A stretch of DNA of 64,000 bases from DATJHM01 sp035493895 (GTDB lineage: Bacteria; Chloroflexota; Ktedonobacteria; Ktedonobacterales; Ktedonobacteraceae), in contig DATJHM010000126.1 in assembly GCA_035493895.1 (NCBI GenBank), positions 1-64,000 of the forward strand, written 5' to 3'. Shown piece by piece: positions 8,221 through 16,990 of the stretch; position 1 is the first letter of the stretch, and each line of letters opens with the position of its first letter. A model generated the notes under the pieces. The model did no database searches. It was given only the letters and a program-made list of their open reading frames with translations, and had not been told where the DNA came from. The position numbers and the translations under genes are program-made.

Positions 8221-8964
8221 TTAAGGTTGGACGCTGAGCTTCAAATGCGGAATAGTGTCCTGAATCGATGAGGGTACAGGGCGATTCCTGGTTTGTGTGC
8301 GATTCTCTTCTTTCGTCTGAATACGATGGTTGTCGTACACTTCCTCTCCACTCTCCTGCATGTAGATCTGCTGGAATTGCTTTCTTGCCCGTGAGAGCCG
8401 CTGACGAACGGCTGGCTCTTTTATCGCAAGGGCCTGCGCGATCTCCGTCGGGGTTAATCCGCCGATAATCGAGAGGAGCAGGCACTCGCGAAACTGCGCA
8501 GGCAATTTTGCCAGCGTCCGCTGCACTGCATCTCGTTCGGCGATAAATTCCGCCGGGTCGTCGCTCTCCTTGCCACCATAACCTGCTGGTTGTACGGGCA
8601 AGGCTTGCAGACTCAGGAGTTCGGTTTCGTTCTCCTGTTGTAGCCCTTCCTGCATGCGTGAGAACGGAATGAAACGAAAGATGTTGTGCCGTCGCTTCTG
8701 CATGCGTACTGTGTTCAGGGCAATCCGCAGCAACCAGGCTTTGGGACGAAAATTCTCGCCACTGGAGGCACGAGCTGCCTCCAGACCGCGCAGGGCCTGA
8801 TGAAAGGTATCCTGTGTCAGATCCTGACTTTCCTCCCAATCTCCAGTCAGACCGAAGATGGTGTGAAAGACCAGTTTCTGATAGTCATGTATGAGTGTCT
8901 CAATCTCCTGGACGACCGGCCTTGTATCCACACGAAAGCTCTTTTCCGTTTTTTTGTAGGGCAT
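8221..8964 (-). CDS. RNA polymerase ECF-type sigma factor
   Basis: The 247-residue protein has sigma region 2 in about residues 25-95 (LIHDYQKLVFHTIFG, DWEESQDLTQDTFHQAL) and region 4 in about 150-200 (LPAQFRECLLLSIIGG, then a helix-turn-helix with TPTEIAQALAIKEPAVRQRLSRAR). There is no region 3, as in ECF sigma factors. About 45 Arg/Thr/Gln-rich residues follow region 4, longer than usual and possibly regulatory. It directs RNA polymerase to a specific stress regulon; targets are unknown. The next gene is its likely regulator. Confidence 0.93.
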   Translation of the reverse strand: MPYKKTEKSFRVDTRPVVQEIETLIHDYQKLVFHTIFGLTGDWEESQDLTQDTFHQALRGLEAARASSGENFRPKAWLLRIALNTVRMQKRRHNIFRFIPFSRMQEGLQQENETELLSLQALPVQPAGYGGKESDDPAEFIAERDAVQRTLAKLPAQFRECLLLSIIGGLTPTEIAQALAIKEPAVRQRLSRARKQFQQIYMQESGEEVYDNHRIQTKEENRTQTRNRPVPSSIQDTIPHLKLSVQP

Positions 8965-9159
8965 TCTTGCCAGAAATTACCGCTACACTATAGGAGATGC
9001 ACGAAGATGAGGAATTGTGACAGGTATTGGTTCTATTTTTACGAGAAGATCTGCTGACAATTATTTTGCAATAGTTTTTGTTGTGATATATGTTTGTGGG
9101 GGTATTGTAGCGCATCTCTGCCCGCTATGCAACGTCAGGCAAATGCGCGGAAGAAATGA

Positions 9160-9220
9160 GGCGACTACATGCTGCGTGAACAGGGACCACAGGTGTCCCT
9201 ATTCTGTACAGGTAGTCGCC
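9160..9220 (-). terminator. Stem-loop downstream of acpP, terminator-like
   Basis: GGCGACTAC (9160-9168) and GTAGTCGCC (9212-9220) are perfectly complementary over 9 bp. An inner pair AGGGAC/GTCCCT at 9182-9200 makes a branched or extended stem. On the minus strand it follows the acpP stop by about 15 bases but is not trailed by a strong T run, so it could also be an RNA-stability or processing structure. Confidence 0.5.
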
Positions 9221-9234
9221 CGAAGAGCCTGCAT

Positions 9235-9471
9235 TTAGCGCAAATGCTCTTCTATGTAGTCCTCTGCTTCCTGGACAGTTGTGATTTTCTCCGCGTCTTC
9301 ATCTGAAATTTGTAATTTGAACTCTTCTTCCAATGACATGATGAGCTCTACCAGATCAAGTGAGTCAGCATTGAGATCTTCAACAAAAGATGCATTTGAT
9401 ACGACTTCATTCTCGTCAACCCCTAACTGATCGACGATGATTTTCTTTAGTCGCTCCTGGATCGTGGCCAT
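9235..9471 (-). CDS. acpP: Acyl carrier protein
   Basis: The 78-residue acidic protein contains the phosphopantetheine attachment motif NADSLDLVEL with Ser37. ACP carries growing acyl chains in type II fatty acid synthesis. Its ATG overlaps the nusB stop (TAATG), and GAGGTGA lies just upstream, so it is the last gene of the fabD-fabG-asp23-nusB-acpP run. Confidence 0.97.
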   Translation of the reverse strand: MATIQERLKKIIVDQLGVDENEVVSNASFVEDLNADSLDLVELIMSLEEEFKLQISDEDAEKITTVQEAEDYIEEHLR

Positions 9472-9914
9472 TATTTCACCTCGCTTTCCGCTGTGGGGAT
9501 GGGCTGTTGCTGTGCCCGATTAAATATTGTACCGAGGACGCCGTTGATGAAACGACTGGAGGTCTCGCTGCCAAAGATCTTGGCGAGCTCCACTGCCTCA
9601 TTGATTGCGGCCTTGGCTGGTACAGTATTATTAAACAGAATTTCGTAGATTGCAAGCCTTAGAATATTTTTGTCGATACGCGCCATCTGTTGCAACGGCC
9701 ATTCACGCGCCGCGCTCTGGATGTGTGCATCAATATCGGCCAGATGATCGCAGACGCCCAGGACTAGTTCTTCTGCATAGGCCGTAACCTTTGCATGCAG
9801 ATGACGTTCCTCGGCATGGCGCTGCAAGACCTCTTTAGGGCCGTGATTGGCGGTATCGTATTCGTAGAGTACTTGCAGTGCGATCATTCGCGCTTGCCTG
9901 CGTATCCCTGGCAT
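9471..9914 (-). CDS. nusB: Transcription antitermination factor NusB
   Basis: The 147-residue protein is all helical and has the NusB signatures: RRQARMIALQVLYEYD at the N-terminus, RIDKNILRLAIYEIL in the middle and PAKAAINEAVELAKIFG then RFINGVLG near the end. NusB with NusE binds boxA RNA and supports antitermination of rRNA transcription. It is embedded between asp23 and acpP rather than next to rib or xse genes. Confidence 0.95.
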   Translation of the reverse strand: MPGIRRQARMIALQVLYEYDTANHGPKEVLQRHAEERHLHAKVTAYAEELVLGVCDHLADIDAHIQSAAREWPLQQMARIDKNILRLAIYEILFNNTVPAKAAINEAVELAKIFGSETSSRFINGVLGTIFNRAQQQPIPTAESEVK

Positions 9915-10060
9915 GTTTTCCTCGAATTGTTCCTTGCTATTTGTTTCTTGCGAAATTTAGATGCAGGATACAGGGTATTTGATACTGTTACAGAAAATAC
10001 GTCTTTATGGGCCGTTTCCTCTGAATGAAGTTTTTCTGTGATCTCAATCTTCCAGTCGAT

Positions 10061-10399
10061 CTAAATGACATCCTGGATGTAGACATTGACCTCTTTGACG
10101 TGCATCCCAACCATCTCTTCGAGGGCCGATGCAACTTCTTCCTGAACGGCTGTTCCTACCTCGACGATGTTGACCCCCGAGGCTACGACGATATACAGGT
10201 CTGCTGAAACGGTGTTCTCTTTGACGCTCAGGCTCACTCCCTGTCTTGGGATTTCACGCCCCAGCAGGCTTGTCCACTGGTCGTTGATGTGGGCCATCCT
10301 GCTTACGCCTGGAATGAGCAAGGCTGTGTTGATCACGATAGTCGAAAGTACCTGTCGGGCAACTCGCACTTCTCCCGTTGCCTGTGCTTCAATTGCCAT
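10061..10399 (-). CDS. Asp23/Gls24 family envelope stress protein
   Basis: The 112-residue protein matches the Asp23/Gls24 (DUF322) family: a start with GEVRVARQVLSTIVINTALLIPGV, a central strand region with DLYIVVASGVNIVEV, and a final TAVQEEVASALEEMVGMHVKEVNVYI. GGGGGAG precedes the ATG. In Gram-positive bacteria these proteins sit at the membrane and relate to envelope homeostasis. Its place between fabG and nusB is typical of lineages in which an asp23 gene accompanies nusB. Confidence 0.92.
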   Translation of the reverse strand: MAIEAQATGEVRVARQVLSTIVINTALLIPGVSRMAHINDQWTSLLGREIPRQGVSLSVKENTVSADLYIVVASGVNIVEVGTAVQEEVASALEEMVGMHVKEVNVYIQDVI

Positions 10400-10412
10400 T
10401 CATCTCCCCCTT

Positions 10413-11183
10413 CTACAATGATAAACCTCCATCAATGCTCCATACCTGTCCTGTGATGTAACGCGCTCGCGGCGAACAGAGAAAACCTGCTACTGCCGCT
10501 ACGTCTTCCGGTTGTCCCAGATAACCGAGCGCTATACGTTGGGCCAGAGCGCCGCGTGCCTCTTGCGTGAGTGAGGCGGTCATGTCGGTCTCGATAAATC
10601 CCGGCGCAATAACGTTGACTCTGATGTTTCGTGAGCCTACTTCTCGCGCCAATGTCTTGGACAAGGCGATTAAACCGCCTTTTGCAGCTGTATAGTTCGC
10701 CTGCCCGGGATTTCCTATCAATGCTACGACTGAGGCGATATTGACGATCACTCCTTCTTGTGCTCGTAACATCATCCGTATCGCGGCCTTACTGCAAAGA
10801 TATGCGCTTTTTAGATTCGTGTCAAGTACACTGTCCCAATCGGCTTCGCTCAGTCGCAAGAGCAGGTTGTCGCGTGTCACGCCTGCGTTATTGACGAGGA
10901 TCTGCACGGGCCCGAGATTTTTCTGGGTTTCGCGAAAGAGACGCTCAACCTCTTCTGCTTTGCTGACGTCTGCTGCAATTGCACATGCCTGTAGACCATA
11001 TTCGTTTTGCAAGAGCTCGACGACTGCCTGTGCCTGCCCCTCATTACTGAGGTAGTTGATACAGATATTGGCTCCCATTCGTCCCAGTTCGAGCGCGATC
11101 GCACGGCCAATTCCTCGCGATGCTCCCGTCACGAGCGCCGTCTTGCCGCTGAGTGGTCTGGTCTGCGCTGTGCTTTCACTCAT
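10413..11183 (-). CDS. fabG: 3-oxoacyl-[acyl-carrier-protein] reductase
   Basis: This 256-residue short-chain dehydrogenase has the NADPH site TGASRGIGRAIA (residues about 19-30), the NNAGVTRDN turn and the catalytic Ser-Tyr-Lys set in NIASVVALIGNPGQANYTAAKGG. It ends with the FabG-type GQVWSIDGG. FabG reduces 3-oxoacyl-ACP to 3-hydroxyacyl-ACP. It sits between fabD and asp23, 13 bases before the latter. Confidence 0.95.
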   Translation of the reverse strand: MSESTAQTRPLSGKTALVTGASRGIGRAIALELGRMGANICINYLSNEGQAQAVVELLQNEYGLQACAIAADVSKAEEVERLFRETQKNLGPVQILVNNAGVTRDNLLLRLSEADWDSVLDTNLKSAYLCSKAAIRMMLRAQEGVIVNIASVVALIGNPGQANYTAAKGGLIALSKTLAREVGSRNIRVNVIAPGFIETDMTASLTQEARGALAQRIALGYLGQPEDVAAVAGFLCSPRARYITGQVWSIDGGLSL

Positions 11184-11244
11184 GCGCTTCCCTCTCCTTC
11201 ATGCTGTTTGCTCTCTGTCGCTCTCTATCAGCTGTTCCGATTTC

Positions 11245-12261
11245 TCATATGCCCATCTCTCGTAGATAGGCGACTGTTTCTTCTATCTCGGCTGCGGTGC
11301 TGATGTTGCGTGTGGTCACCTCTTTGGCGATCCTTTTGACCATGCCTGTAAGTGCGCTGCCTGGTCCTATCTCGATAAAGGTGGCGACTCCCGCTTCAAC
11401 CATGTATTCGATCGTTCGTATCCATTGGACCGGGGCGGCTAACTGTTGTGACAGTTCCGCGCGCAAGGCCTCGGTTTGACTCAATGCTGTCGCGGTGATG
11501 TTGCCGATGATGGGAATCGCTGTCTCTTGCAGGTCTACATTCTGCAAGGCCGCGGCCATGCCTGCGATGGCAGGTTGCATGACGGGCGAGTGGAATGCTC
11601 CACTTACGACAAGGGGGATGATTTTTTTCGCCCCTCGTTCTTTTGCGACGGTTATTGCCTGGTTTAAGGCATCTTTCTCTCCTGAGATCACGATCTGGCC
11701 CGGGGCGTTGTAATTAGCCACTACTACCTGTCCCTGCCCGGGATGTGTGTCGGGCGTGTGTTGAGCTGCATTCCTCTCGCTGATCTCCCGGCAGATGTCC
11801 TGAAGGGCCTTCTCTTCCATGCGTATAATTGCGGCCATGCCGCCTGGACAAAGATTTCCTTCGTGATCCATTAAGCGTCCTCTCTCTCGTACCAGCTTGA
11901 TGCTCTGGGCGAGATCGAGAACTCCCGAGGCAACCAGTGCGCTCCATTCTCCTACACTATGTCCTGCGGTAAAGGCCGGTCGGAGCGGTGCTGACCAGGA
12001 GTAGCTGTCGGCAGAAAGGGCTTCTTGAAAGGCCGCGAGGGTGGCGAGGCTCACTGTTACGATCGCTGGCTGGGCATTAATGGTTTTTCGCAGGGTCTCT
12101 TCTGGTCCATTGAAGCAGAGGTCACTTAATGCAAAACCAAGGGCCTCATCACTTGCCGCAAAGATGTGCCGGGCTGCTTTTGAACTGGCGTAAATATCCG
12201 CTCCCATGCCTACAGCCTGGCTACCTTGTCCTGGAAAAAGAAAGGCGACTTGTGTCGTCAT
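11245..12261 (-). CDS. fabD: Malonyl-CoA:ACP transacylase
   Basis: The start is taken as the ATG at 12261; a GTG at 12273 in the same frame is also possible and neither has a strong ribosome site. The roughly 338-residue protein has the N-terminal LFPGQGSQAVGMG, the active-site GHSVGEW with catalytic Ser, and the late AFHSPVMQPA with catalytic His. It loads malonyl groups onto ACP. It is somewhat longer than the usual 310 residues because of an insertion near residues 155-170. A terminator separates it from rpmF upstream. Confidence 0.95.
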   Translation of the reverse strand: MTTQVAFLFPGQGSQAVGMGADIYASSKAARHIFAASDEALGFALSDLCFNGPEETLRKTINAQPAIVTVSLATLAAFQEALSADSYSWSAPLRPAFTAGHSVGEWSALVASGVLDLAQSIKLVRERGRLMDHEGNLCPGGMAAIIRMEEKALQDICREISERNAAQHTPDTHPGQGQVVVANYNAPGQIVISGEKDALNQAITVAKERGAKKIIPLVVSGAFHSPVMQPAIAGMAAALQNVDLQETAIPIIGNITATALSQTEALRAELSQQLAAPVQWIRTIEYMVEAGVATFIEIGPGSALTGMVKRIAKEVTTRNISTAAEIEETVAYLREMGI

Positions 12262-12290
12262 GTGGCTATTCACTTCTTACTGTTGATATG

Positions 12291-12336
12291 AAAAAGGCGG
12301 CCTGTGAACAAGATATGTTTCACGTGCCGCCTTTTT
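12291..12336 (-). terminator. Terminator downstream of rpmF
   Basis: AAAAAGGCGGC and GCCGCCTTTTT are perfectly complementary, with further pairing GTGAAC/GTTTCAC in the interior. It lies immediately past the rpmF stop and upstream of fabD, so fabD probably has its own promoter or relies on read-through. Confidence 0.9.
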
Positions 12337-12339
12337 GTC

Positions 12340-12528
12340 TTAATGTTTTTCTCTTGGCAGGAATATCTGACGACCACGATAGGTGCCGCAGTTGGGGCAG
12401 GCGTGGTGGGACAGACGTGGCTTTTTGCATTGTGGGCAGGCCACGAGTTGTGGTAAATTCAGGTGATGATGTGCGCGTCTCTCTCCCTGGCGGGCATGCG
12501 AGATACGCTGTTTTGGTAGTGCTCCCAT
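12340..12528 (-). CDS. rpmF: 50S ribosomal protein bL32
   Basis: The 62-residue basic protein starts MGALPKQRISHARQGERRAHH, which is the bL32 pattern, and has a zinc-ribbon CPQC...CPNCG. GAGGAGAAC is 8 bases before the ATG. It follows yceD by 52 bases, the near-universal yceD-rpmF pairing. Confidence 0.97.
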   Translation of the reverse strand: MGALPKQRISHARQGERRAHHHLNLPQLVACPQCKKPRLSHHACPNCGTYRGRQIFLPREKH

Positions 12529-12580
12529 TGTTTTTGTTCTCCTCTTTCACCAGCAGGGGCCCTGGATATCCTGGCCGACG

Positions 12581-13132
12581 CTACTCGTGAGTTTTGTGTA
12601 TTGCCTGTTCTTCGTGCTGGGCTAACAGCGTTTTGAGTATACTCATACGTGAATCAACCTCTGGCTCGCAGTTGCACGTGCCAAGATTGAGGTCTGTACC
12701 GCATTGCGCACAGAGCCCTTTACAATCTTCTTTGCACAACGTCACCATTGGTATCGCGAGTAAAACCTGCTGACGAAGCGCTTCTGTTAAATCGATCTGA
12801 TGGTGATCATCAATGGGGAAGACGTCGTCTTCTTTGATTGGTGGCAATGGCATTCCCGTGATCACGTCCAGCGTGGGCTGAAATCGCTCTTCTAACAAAA
12901 CGCGCATTGGCTGCTCGAATACTTTCAGACAACGCGTACAGGTCAATTCAAAGGTGAGATCCACCCAACCATCTACCAATAAGCCCTGGTTGATGCGGCG
13001 CATGCGAACATGGCCTATGAGTGGGCCGACTACCTTGAGGTCTTCTTCGTCAAACTGGATTTCTTCGTCAATATCAGCTTCTAATGAGGTCCCTACTAAA
13101 GACTTCATGAGTTGCGCCACATTAAAGATCAT
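12581..13132 (-). CDS. yceD: YceD/DUF177 family protein
   Basis: The 183-residue protein has the two DUF177 signatures: the first cysteine pair in LTCTRCLKVFEQP, and a C-terminal CKEDCKGLCAQCGTDLN followed by TCNC. The family is almost always encoded before rpmF and has been tied to 23S rRNA accumulation. AAAGGAC precedes the ATG. The cysteine-rich end probably binds zinc. Confidence 0.92.
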   Translation of the reverse strand: MIFNVAQLMKSLVGTSLEADIDEEIQFDEEDLKVVGPLIGHVRMRRINQGLLVDGWVDLTFELTCTRCLKVFEQPMRVLLEERFQPTLDVITGMPLPPIKEDDVFPIDDHHQIDLTEALRQQVLLAIPMVTLCKEDCKGLCAQCGTDLNLGTCNCEPEVDSRMSILKTLLAQHEEQAIHKTHE

Positions 13133-13300
13133 GGATTACTGTCCTTTCGCTCAGGAGTAATATTGTGCCTGTCAGGGAAAATAGCTGTTTACGCAAGGCA
13201 CCCATTCTTTACTGGCGCTTGCACATTATAGACAACACTTCTTCAGGTGTCAAGTAGGGTACGTGCTTTCTCTCTCTCTTTACCCCTTCACCTCCCGCTC

Positions 13301-13921
13301 TTAAAAGTTCGGCCCACCCATGGTGTCTGCCGCTAATGAGGCTCTGCGGGGCAATGGGGGCATGGTTGTGGGGGTATGTGGCAAGTCTTCTTCCGGGTAG
13401 TCTTCTTCCTCTACTTGCTCAGCTGGAGAACTCTCTAAACTCTCCAACCCTTTTTCGATGCTCAAGACGGTGCGGCTAATCTCGTTCTCTACTGCCAGCA
13501 GGTGCTCACGCAGGTTCCTCAAGGTCTCGGTCGCATAGCCGTCTGCATCTACTTTCATTTGCTCGCTTTGCTCTTCTGCCTGGTAATGGATTTTCTGGGC
13601 CTGTTCTTGCGCATGGCGAATGATCTCTTTCGAGCGCTCTTCGGCCATTCTTAGCAATCCTTCTCTATTCAGTGTGCGTTCTGCCTCTTCTTTCGCCCTT
13701 GCGGTAATATTCGCTGCATCTGCCTGCGCCTGCGCGAAGATCCGCTCTTTTTCCTGGATGATACGCCTCGCCTGCTTGATCTCATCGGGCACGGAGGTGC
13801 GCATCTGATCAATGACGTTGAGGATATCACTTTCTTTGACGATAATCTGATTGACCAGGGGCATACGTCGGCTGCTGGCTATGAGATTCTCGAGGCGGTC
13901 TACTAAATAGAGTATATCCAT
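13301..13921 (-). CDS. Coiled-coil protein next to coaD (ATPase/DivIVA-like)
   Basis: The 206-residue protein opens with MDILYLVDRLENLIASSRRMP, then has a long Glu/Gln/Ala/Arg coiled coil (about residues 35-150) resembling F-type ATP synthase subunit b, and a disordered Pro/Glu tail. There is no membrane segment. Genes of this type sit beside coaD in several Chloroflexota and Firmicutes; a structural or cell-division role is sometimes suggested for related DivIVA-like proteins. Function here is not established. Confidence 0.8.
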   Translation of the reverse strand: MDILYLVDRLENLIASSRRMPLVNQIIVKESDILNVIDQMRTSVPDEIKQARRIIQEKERIFAQAQADAANITARAKEEAERTLNREGLLRMAEERSKEIIRHAQEQAQKIHYQAEEQSEQMKVDADGYATETLRNLREHLLAVENEISRTVLSIEKGLESLESSPAEQVEEEDYPEEDLPHTPTTMPPLPRRASLAADTMGGPNF

Positions 13922-14013
13922 GCGTATACATCCTTCCCGTGCCTGTACATTCTTTCCGTGCTGTTTTGTGCTGCCTGCTTAAGAACGCAACGGGATTGCA
14001 AACGGATACCTGG

Positions 14014-14529
14014 TTATTCTGATGTGGCTGCAAATTTCCGTTGGAGTGCACTCACCACGGCTGCGGGTAGCATATCGTCTACATTTCCACCCAGGCGGGC
14101 TATTTCTTTGGTCAATGATGAACTGATATACAGATGATCTTTATTGCTAAATAGACACACAGTTTCGATCTCAGGGGCCATCTGGGCGTTCATCAATCCC
14201 TGTTGCCGCTCGGCCTCAAAGTCGTTGCCTGTTCGCAACCCTTTGATGATGACGTCGGCTCCTCTGGCACGCAGATAATCAACGGTGAGCCCCCTGAAGC
14301 TGGCTACCTGGACGTTTTTTAATCCTTCGTCGGCGATCACTTCCTGCCAGAGGGCCTCTCTCTCCTCTGTGGTAAAGAGCAGGTTCTTCGCAGGCGCGAC
14401 AAAGATGGCGATTACCAGGGTCTCGAAGAGCCTGGCTGCCCGCTTCGCTATGTCCAGGTGCCCATTGGTTGGGGGATCGAAACTCCCTGGATAGACCGCT
14501 AGTCGGCTTCTCTGTTCCTCTTTACTCAC
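14014..14529 (-). CDS. coaD: Phosphopantetheine adenylyltransferase
   Basis: The start is GTG at 14529, preceded by GGGAG. The 171-residue protein has AVYPGSFDPPTNGHLDI with the nucleotidyltransferase TxGH motif (TNGH), the IKGLRTGNDFE substrate loop and the C-terminal ISSSLTKEIARLGG. It transfers AMP from ATP to 4'-phosphopantetheine, the penultimate step in CoA synthesis. The CoA pathway supplies the prosthetic arm of the ACP encoded downstream. Confidence 0.97.
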   Translation of the reverse strand: MSKEEQRSRLAVYPGSFDPPTNGHLDIAKRAARLFETLVIAIFVAPAKNLLFTTEEREALWQEVIADEGLKNVQVASFRGLTVDYLRARGADVIIKGLRTGNDFEAERQQGLMNAQMAPEIETVCLFSNKDHLYISSSLTKEIARLGGNVDDMLPAAVVSALQRKFAATSE

Positions 14530-14717
14530 GCAGCATCTCCCTCTATGCTCTGGCGGTTTGTTCTCTCTGTTTCTTTAACCGCTAGTGAGCCATCTTTCCC
14601 ATTAAATCATATCGCTCGCTTTTCGGCAATAGCTATTTTTAAGTATATCAGGTATCTTTGGCACCTTGCTCTCTCTCTTATGACTACGCCGTCCCTATTT
14701 CTTACTAACTCCTGCAA

Positions 14718-14752
14718 AGACGACCTCCCATGTAGCGCATGGAAGGTCGTCT
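14718..14752 (-). terminator. Hairpin downstream of the 14789-15169 membrane-protein gene
   Basis: Fifteen-base arms at 14718-14732 and 14738-14752 (AGACGACCT... and ...AGGTCGTCT) pair with one mismatch around a 5-base loop. T runs are short on both sides, so termination in either direction is plausible. Confidence 0.6.
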
Positions 14753-14788
14753 GCTTTGTATTTTGCTCGTTTTGGACGAAAATTTTCG

Positions 14789-15169
14789 TTACACTTGCAT
14801 GGTTGCTGCTGCGCTCTGACGCTTGTAACGCCCTCCAATGGCTTCTCCAAGACCAATTGCGGCCAGTCCCACGAGCAGGTGGACTATCTGGATGATCCAG
14901 TGAATGGAATCAGATGGCAAAATAGTTTTTTGTGTCATTCCCAGGGCGAGGACGATCAGTCCCCAGATAATTGCGATGATGCCAAGGGGGACGCCTCCTT
15001 TCACGGTGAAAGCCATCCCTCCCAGTACCCACAATGAGAGAACGACGATAATTCCCAGAATCATGTGGATTCCAACGACGGTGTCGATGCCAAACCAGGT
15101 TAATAAACCGAGAATAAGGGCGAGGATTGCTGCGACACGTAATACCCATTGGGTATATCTTATGACCAT
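14789..15169 (-). CDS. Four-helix membrane protein of unknown function
   Basis: The 126-residue protein consists almost entirely of four hydrophobic helices (about residues 8-26, 30-52, 60-80 and 88-108) and a short basic tail. The family is not recognisable from motifs. It lies alone between terminator-like signals and the MFS gene on the same strand. Confidence 0.75.
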   Translation of the reverse strand: MVIRYTQWVLRVAAILALILGLLTWFGIDTVVGIHMILGIIVVLSLWVLGGMAFTVKGGVPLGIIAIIWGLIVLALGMTQKTILPSDSIHWIIQIVHLLVGLAAIGLGEAIGGRYKRQSAAATMQV

Positions 15170-15218
15170 GTACGAGACTCCTTATGATGAACTATATGTA
15201 CTCAACAGGCGTGAAGCC

Positions 15219-16472
15219 TTAATGACGCTTCCCAGCACTGCCTGATGTTTCTGCTACGACAGCCTCTTGTGTTTCTATTGTGGATGCTGGTCTGTGGATT
15301 GCAGAGAGCACCGGTAACACGGCAATTACCGCAAGCACCACCAGTATACCACCGGCAATAAAAGGGCTACCCGGCTTTAATGCCTGGTAGATAACTCCTG
15401 CGAGCAGTGGCCCGAGGATGCGCCCCAGACCTCCCACTCCTTGCGCCAGCCCTAACGTTTCTCCCAGTGCCTCCTGAGAGCTGGCAAATGAGAGCAGAGT
15501 TGAAATGGTCGGGGTAACAGCGCCTTCACCGATACTGATCAGGGCCAGTGTCAGCAAAACTAGCCATAGGTTCTGGCTAAATGCCAGCAAGACGAGGCCC
15601 GCTGCCAGAACGATGAGACCTCCCACCATAACACGCCGCTCGGTAAAGCTTTTGACGAGCGTACGGACAAGGCCACCCTGCATGATGACGATGACCACGC
15701 CGACGTAGGTGAAGATATATCCTATCTGGGGTGCTCCCCAGCTAAAATAGTGTTGGCCGAACAGGGGGAAGATATTTTCCATCCCCGTGAATGCAATGGT
15801 GAAGAGCAAGTTGACCAGTATAAGGTTCAGAATAGCTCGATGGCTTTTGGCTGATCTCCACCCTGTGAAGAAGGTGGTGAAGCCTCTTTGGGGATAGGTG
15901 TTTCCACTCGCCTGTCTTGTGCGCGTCTCTGGCAAGAGAATGAGGACCAGGAGGGCGTTGATCAAGGCCACAACTGCCGCGATCCAGAAGGGGAGCGTTG
16001 TGCCCAGTGGCGAAAGTGCGCCACTCAATGCTGGCCCGATGACAAAGCCGAGTCCAATCGCCGCCCCGATCATACCCATGCCGTGCGCTCTCTTCTCAGG
16101 CGTCGTAATGTCTGCGATGACCGCCTGCGCCGAGCCAATGTTTGAGGCCCCCAATCCCCCGATGAAACGGGCAAGCAGCAATATCGGAAATGTCCCGGCC
16201 ACGGCTGAGAGTACCAGTGAGACTACTTCGATGAGCAGTGAGCCAAAAATGACCGATTTGCGTCCATAGCGATCTGAGAGTGCTCCGAAGAGAGGAGTGA
16301 AGATAAATTGGGCCAGCGCATATGCGGCCGATACCATTGTTATACCTACAACACTTGCCCCCAGATGTTCCGCCCAGAAAGGGAGTAACGGTATGATTAA
16401 GCCAAAGCCTGTAAAATCTATGAGAATGGTGAGTGCCATTAATAATAGCGTTGATCGATTTTTTTTCTCCAT
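15219..16472 (-). CDS. MFS transporter, drug:H+ antiporter (TetA-like) group
   Basis: The start is placed at the ATG at 16472, giving 417 residues; an upstream in-frame start (16538) would add a basic leader. The first helix LILIDFTGFGLIIPLLPFWAEH-type pattern and the loop GALSDRYGRKSVI are typical of the 12-helix DHA1 family that includes TetA exporters. The central loop is short, dividing two six-helix halves. A role in efflux of drugs or metabolites is likely, but the substrate is unknown. Confidence 0.88.
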   Translation of the reverse strand: MEKKNRSTLLLMALTILIDFTGFGLIIPLLPFWAEHLGASVVGITMVSAAYALAQFIFTPLFGALSDRYGRKSVIFGSLLIEVVSLVLSAVAGTFPILLLARFIGGLGASNIGSAQAVIADITTPEKRAHGMGMIGAAIGLGFVIGPALSGALSPLGTTLPFWIAAVVALINALLVLILLPETRTRQASGNTYPQRGFTTFFTGWRSAKSHRAILNLILVNLLFTIAFTGMENIFPLFGQHYFSWGAPQIGYIFTYVGVVIVIMQGGLVRTLVKSFTERRVMVGGLIVLAAGLVLLAFSQNLWLVLLTLALISIGEGAVTPTISTLLSFASSQEALGETLGLAQGVGGLGRILGPLLAGVIYQALKPGSPFIAGGILVVLAVIAVLPVLSAIHRPASTIETQEAVVAETSGSAGKRH

Positions 16473-16671
16473 GTGTTTATCGTAGAAATTTTTGCGTGCT
16501 CTTGTCAAGAGGAAGAGAAAGAGCCGTTCTCTTTTCACGACTAAATTTATCGGTCATCCTTGCGGGAACGGCTTATCTGTGCCCATAGACATGAAGATCA
16601 GCTAAACGATCTGTGCGTGTTATATAGATGATTTATCATTGACGCTAACAAAACGTTTGCCAGGCCACTTT

Positions 16672-16743
16672 TTTGCGACACGTGACAAGAAAATCTTTAA
16701 AAAAGCTACACATCCTACACGAATGTGGATGCGATGGGGATCT
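16672..16743. repeat. 72-bp direct repeat, copy 1
   Basis: The segment from TTTGCGACACGTGACAAG to GATGGGGATCT is repeated at 16782-16853 with only a few substitutions. It includes an AAAAAAGCTACAYATCCTACA core that also recurs in shorter form further on. Confidence 0.85.
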
Positions 16744-16781
16744 CAGGCCTACACCAGCGCTATACATCCTACATCGTTCCA

Positions 16782-16853
16782 TTTGCGATACGTGACAAGA
16801 AAATCTTTAAAAAAGCTACATATCCTACACGAATGTGGATACGATGGGGATCT
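16782..16853. repeat. 72-bp direct repeat, copy 2
   Basis: This copy lies 110 bases after copy 1 (16672-16743) and differs at a handful of transitions, mostly C/T. Confidence 0.85.
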
Positions 16854-16899
16854 TCCCCCTACATCAATGTCACGTAGATAAGGGGAAGCCATACAGGAA

Positions 16900-16990
16900 T
16901 CTCCCAAATGCTACACATCCTACATATCCTACACTCACGCGCTACCACGTTTTTTCTAAAAAAGCTACATATCCTACATATCCTACACCA
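16900..16990. repeat. Short tandem repeats CTACAYATCCTACA
   Basis: Two clusters, near 16912-16936 and 16964-16988, each contain GCTACAYATCCTACATATCCTACA. The second is preceded by TCTAAAAAAG, as in the 72-bp repeats. Together with the 72-bp copies they form a degenerate repeat array over 16672-16990. Confidence 0.75.
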
